Assembly: GCF_030412015.1 (NCBI RefSeq)
Contig: NZ_JASNRD010000001.1
Coordinates: 248,001 to 312,000, forward strand
Direction: 5' to 3'
DNA: 64,000 nt
Origin: Massilia sp. YIM B02763
Lineage (GTDB): Bacteria > Pseudomonadota > Gammaproteobacteria > Burkholderiales > Burkholderiaceae_D
Part shown: piece by piece, positions 62,426 to 64,000 of the stretch
How the letters are laid out: the number at the start of each line of letters is the position of its first letter
Numbering within the stretch: position 1 is the first letter of the stretch
The notes under the pieces: model-generated
The model's database searches: none
What the model saw: only the letters and a program-made list of their open reading frames with translations
What the model was told of the DNA's origin: nothing
Program-made: the position numbers and the translations under genes

Positions 62426-62920
62426 TCACTGCGCCGCCGGCGGCTGCACCGCCGCGGCGAGCAGTTTTTCCGCGGGTGCCAGGCGCTCCGTCATCCCGGC
62501 CGGCAGGCCGTGGCGCCCTTCCAGGCTGGCGACCGGCTCGTACACCAGCCAGGTCTTGCCCTGTTCGTCCTCGCGCACGAGCACCTTCAGCGGCAGCTCC
62601 AGCGCGAAGTCGGGCGCCGCCTGCATCAGCGGCGTGCCGCCTTTCGGATTGCCGTAGACGACGACCGTGGCGGGCCGCATCGCCAGGCCGGCGTCGCGCG
62701 CGCCGGCCTGGTGGTCGATCGTGGCGAAGATGGTCATCCCCTTGCCGGCCAGCGTCGTGCGCAGGCGCGTCAGGGTGTCGTCGAAGGAATAGGGACTGGC
62801 GAGTTTCATGGTACGGATCTCCTGCGCGGCGGCCGTGGAGGCGCCCGCGATGACTAGTGCAGCGAAGAAGGAAGCGCGCAGCACGGTCGTGCAGCGCGCG
62901 GACAAGGACGGATGGTTCAT
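62426..62920 (-). CDS. DUF302-family exported protein
   Basis: 164 residues with signal peptide (cleavage near STAAAQ). The DUF302 core is clear: SPYSFDDTLTRLRTTLAGKG near the start, IDHQAGARDAGLAMRPATVV and VYGNPKGGTPLMQ. DUF302 proteins recur beside sulfur-oxidation and reduction genes (family knowledge), which fits its place between soxCD and a putative sulfate exporter. Function is not established. AAAGGTG precedes the ATG. Probably co-transcribed with soxCD. Confidence 0.86.
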   Translation of the reverse strand: MNHPSLSARCTTVLRASFFAALVIAGASTAAAQEIRTMKLASPYSFDDTLTRLRTTLAGKGMTIFATIDHQAGARDAGLAMRPATVVVYGNPKGGTPLMQAAPDFALELPLKVLVREDEQGKTWLVYEPVASLEGRHGLPAGMTERLAPAEKLLAAAVQPPAAQ

Positions 62921-62978
62921 CGATCACCTTTGGCTAAGAAACGAGTTGAACAAGCGTGGGACAGGCCGGCGCGGGCTG

Positions 62979-63998
62979 CTACATGCCTAGCAGCCGGATC
63001 AGTCCGTAGCTAGCCGCCGCGAGGCCGAGCAGCGACACGACCACGACCGCCGCGACCCTGCCGCCCGCACGCAGCACGGCGCGCACGTCGACGCCCAGGC
63101 CGAGTGCCGCCATCGCCATGATGGTCAGCACGTTGGCCACGGCATGCGCCGGCCCCAGCGCCGCCTGCGGTATCCAGCCGAGGGAACGCAGGACCAGCAG
63201 GACCACGAAGCCGACGATGAACCACGGCACCAGGTGCGACAGGCTTGGACGCGCGCGCCCATCGCCCTGGCCGAACAGCGAGAGGACCAGCACCACCGGG
63301 CCGAGCATGAGGACGCGCACCAGCTTGACGAGCGTGCCGGCATGCACGCTGGCGCTCGACACGGACGCCGTCGCCGCGAGCACCTGCGGCACCGCGTACA
63401 CGGTCAGGCCGGCGAGCACGCCGTATTCGACGGCCGTGAGCGACAGCACGCCGACCAGCAAGGGCAGGACCAGCACCACGACGACGCCGAGGACGGCCGT
63501 GAACGCGATGGCGGCGGTCACCTCCTTGCCGTCGGCGTCGATGACGGGCGCCACCGCCGCGATCGCGGAGTTGCCGCAGATCGCATTGCCGCAGGCGATC
63601 AGGATCGCCATCTTGCGGGGCAGGCCCGCAAGGCGCCCGATCGCGTAGCTGAACGCCAGCGCCAGCACGACGACGGCGGCGATGCCGACGACCAGGCCGA
63701 CGCCGTCGGACAGCAGCGTGCGCGCGCTGACCGAAGCGCCCAGCAGCACCACGGCGATTTCCAGCAGCAGGTGGGCGCCGACGCGGATGCCGGGATCGAA
63801 GCGCGCGTCGATGCGCGCCAGCGTCCTGATCGCCGTGCCGATCAGGATCGCCAGCACCAGGCTCTCGAGCCAGGCGCGGCCCAGCAGCATGGTTTCCGCC
63901 CGCTCCACCAGGCAGGCCAGCACGGTCACGCCGGCGCACAGCAGCAGGCCCGGCAGCGCCGCAACGACAGTGGCCCATCCGTGCTTCATGTTCGTCAT
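62979..63998 (-). CDS. YeiH-family (UPF0324) putative sulfate exporter
   Basis: 339 residues with about ten membrane segments. Motifs typical of UPF0324: LLEIAVVLLGASVSARTLL, ILIACGNAICGNSAIAAVAP and GVLAGLTVYAVPQVLAA. The family is commonly annotated as a sulfate exporter (weakly supported experimentally). Placed upstream of DUF302 and soxCD on the same strand, it could remove the sulfate made from sulfite, or bring in sulfite. Starts at 63998 or 63989 are both possible; the upstream region is outside the window. Confidence 0.85.
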   Translation of the reverse strand: MTNMKHGWATVVAALPGLLLCAGVTVLACLVERAETMLLGRAWLESLVLAILIGTAIRTLARIDARFDPGIRVGAHLLLEIAVVLLGASVSARTLLSDGVGLVVGIAAVVVLALAFSYAIGRLAGLPRKMAILIACGNAICGNSAIAAVAPVIDADGKEVTAAIAFTAVLGVVVVLVLPLLVGVLSLTAVEYGVLAGLTVYAVPQVLAATASVSSASVHAGTLVKLVRVLMLGPVVLVLSLFGQGDGRARPSLSHLVPWFIVGFVVLLVLRSLGWIPQAALGPAHAVANVLTIMAMAALGLGVDVRAVLRAGGRVAAVVVVSLLGLAAASYGLIRLLGM

Positions 63999-64000
63999 CG

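Overview
The window is about 64 kb of very GC-rich DNA with tightly packed genes on both strands and no rRNA, tRNA, CRISPR array, phage or insertion sequence that I can see. Gene content points to a betaproteobacterium of the Oxalobacteraceae, close to Massilia, Telluria, Duganella or Janthinobacterium. The clues are a MaeB-type malic enzyme, a CqsA/JqsA-type quorum-sensing cassette, many TonB-dependent receptors, SoxCD and DUF3422. The genus is inferred from recall of these families; no search was run.

Layout. 1-5.1 kb: the 3' end of maeB, a 128-bp palindromic element, then an alpha-hydroxyketone quorum-sensing cassette (jqsA divergent from jqsS-jqsR) whose shared promoter region has a perfect palindrome and repeated TTGCGTCA boxes. 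5.1-13.4 kb: a secreted DUF4380 protein, an FAD monooxygenase, a large secreted VIT/VWA/DUF2135 protein convergent with an ECF sigma factor and its membrane partner, and a DUF3422 protein. 13.6-20.1 kb: zwf, a 50-residue membrane protein, an alpha/beta hydrolase, a ZntB-like transporter, and a Tat-exported class V aminotransferase divergent from a LysR regulator. 20.1-24.4 kb: a probable metal-uptake operon (DUF2946, TonB receptor, PepSY membrane protein). 24.5-31.9 kb: a family 1 glycosidase, a LysR regulator divergent from an AEC transporter, an unknown exported protein, and a TonB-type receptor with a glycine-rich tail followed by a 99-bp palindromic repeat.

32-42 kb: a GH88 unsaturated glucuronyl hydrolase with a LacI regulator and an SDR, a PAS-GGDEF-EAL protein, a 51-residue exported peptide with its own promoter, glutathione peroxidase, an exported amidohydrolase, an NCS2 permease and a disordered 118-residue protein. 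42-47 kb: a TRIC-type channel protein, an exported creatininase-fold protein coupled to an exported beta-propeller, a YeeE/YedE transporter behind a perfect palindrome, and a DUF892 protein. 47-54 kb: eutBC, a TonB receptor, and a NarX/NarL-type two-component system. 54-64 kb: a lipoprotein carboxylesterase, an S9 prolyl-oligopeptidase-like enzyme, a mercuric-reductase-like flavoprotein, and a sulfur cluster (soxC, soxD, DUF302, YeiH-family exporter).

How it fits together. The repertoire suits a soil or plant-associated heterotroph that scavenges polymers and metals, signals by an alpha-hydroxyketone and detoxifies sulfite. The parts most worth follow-up are the quorum-sensing cassette and its regulatory DNA, the creatininase/propeller pair, several palindromic operators without a known regulator, and three genes whose -10-like box sits exactly 6 nt before the ATG, as expected for leaderless mRNAs. 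Where start codons were moved from the longest open frame, the reason is given in the entry.
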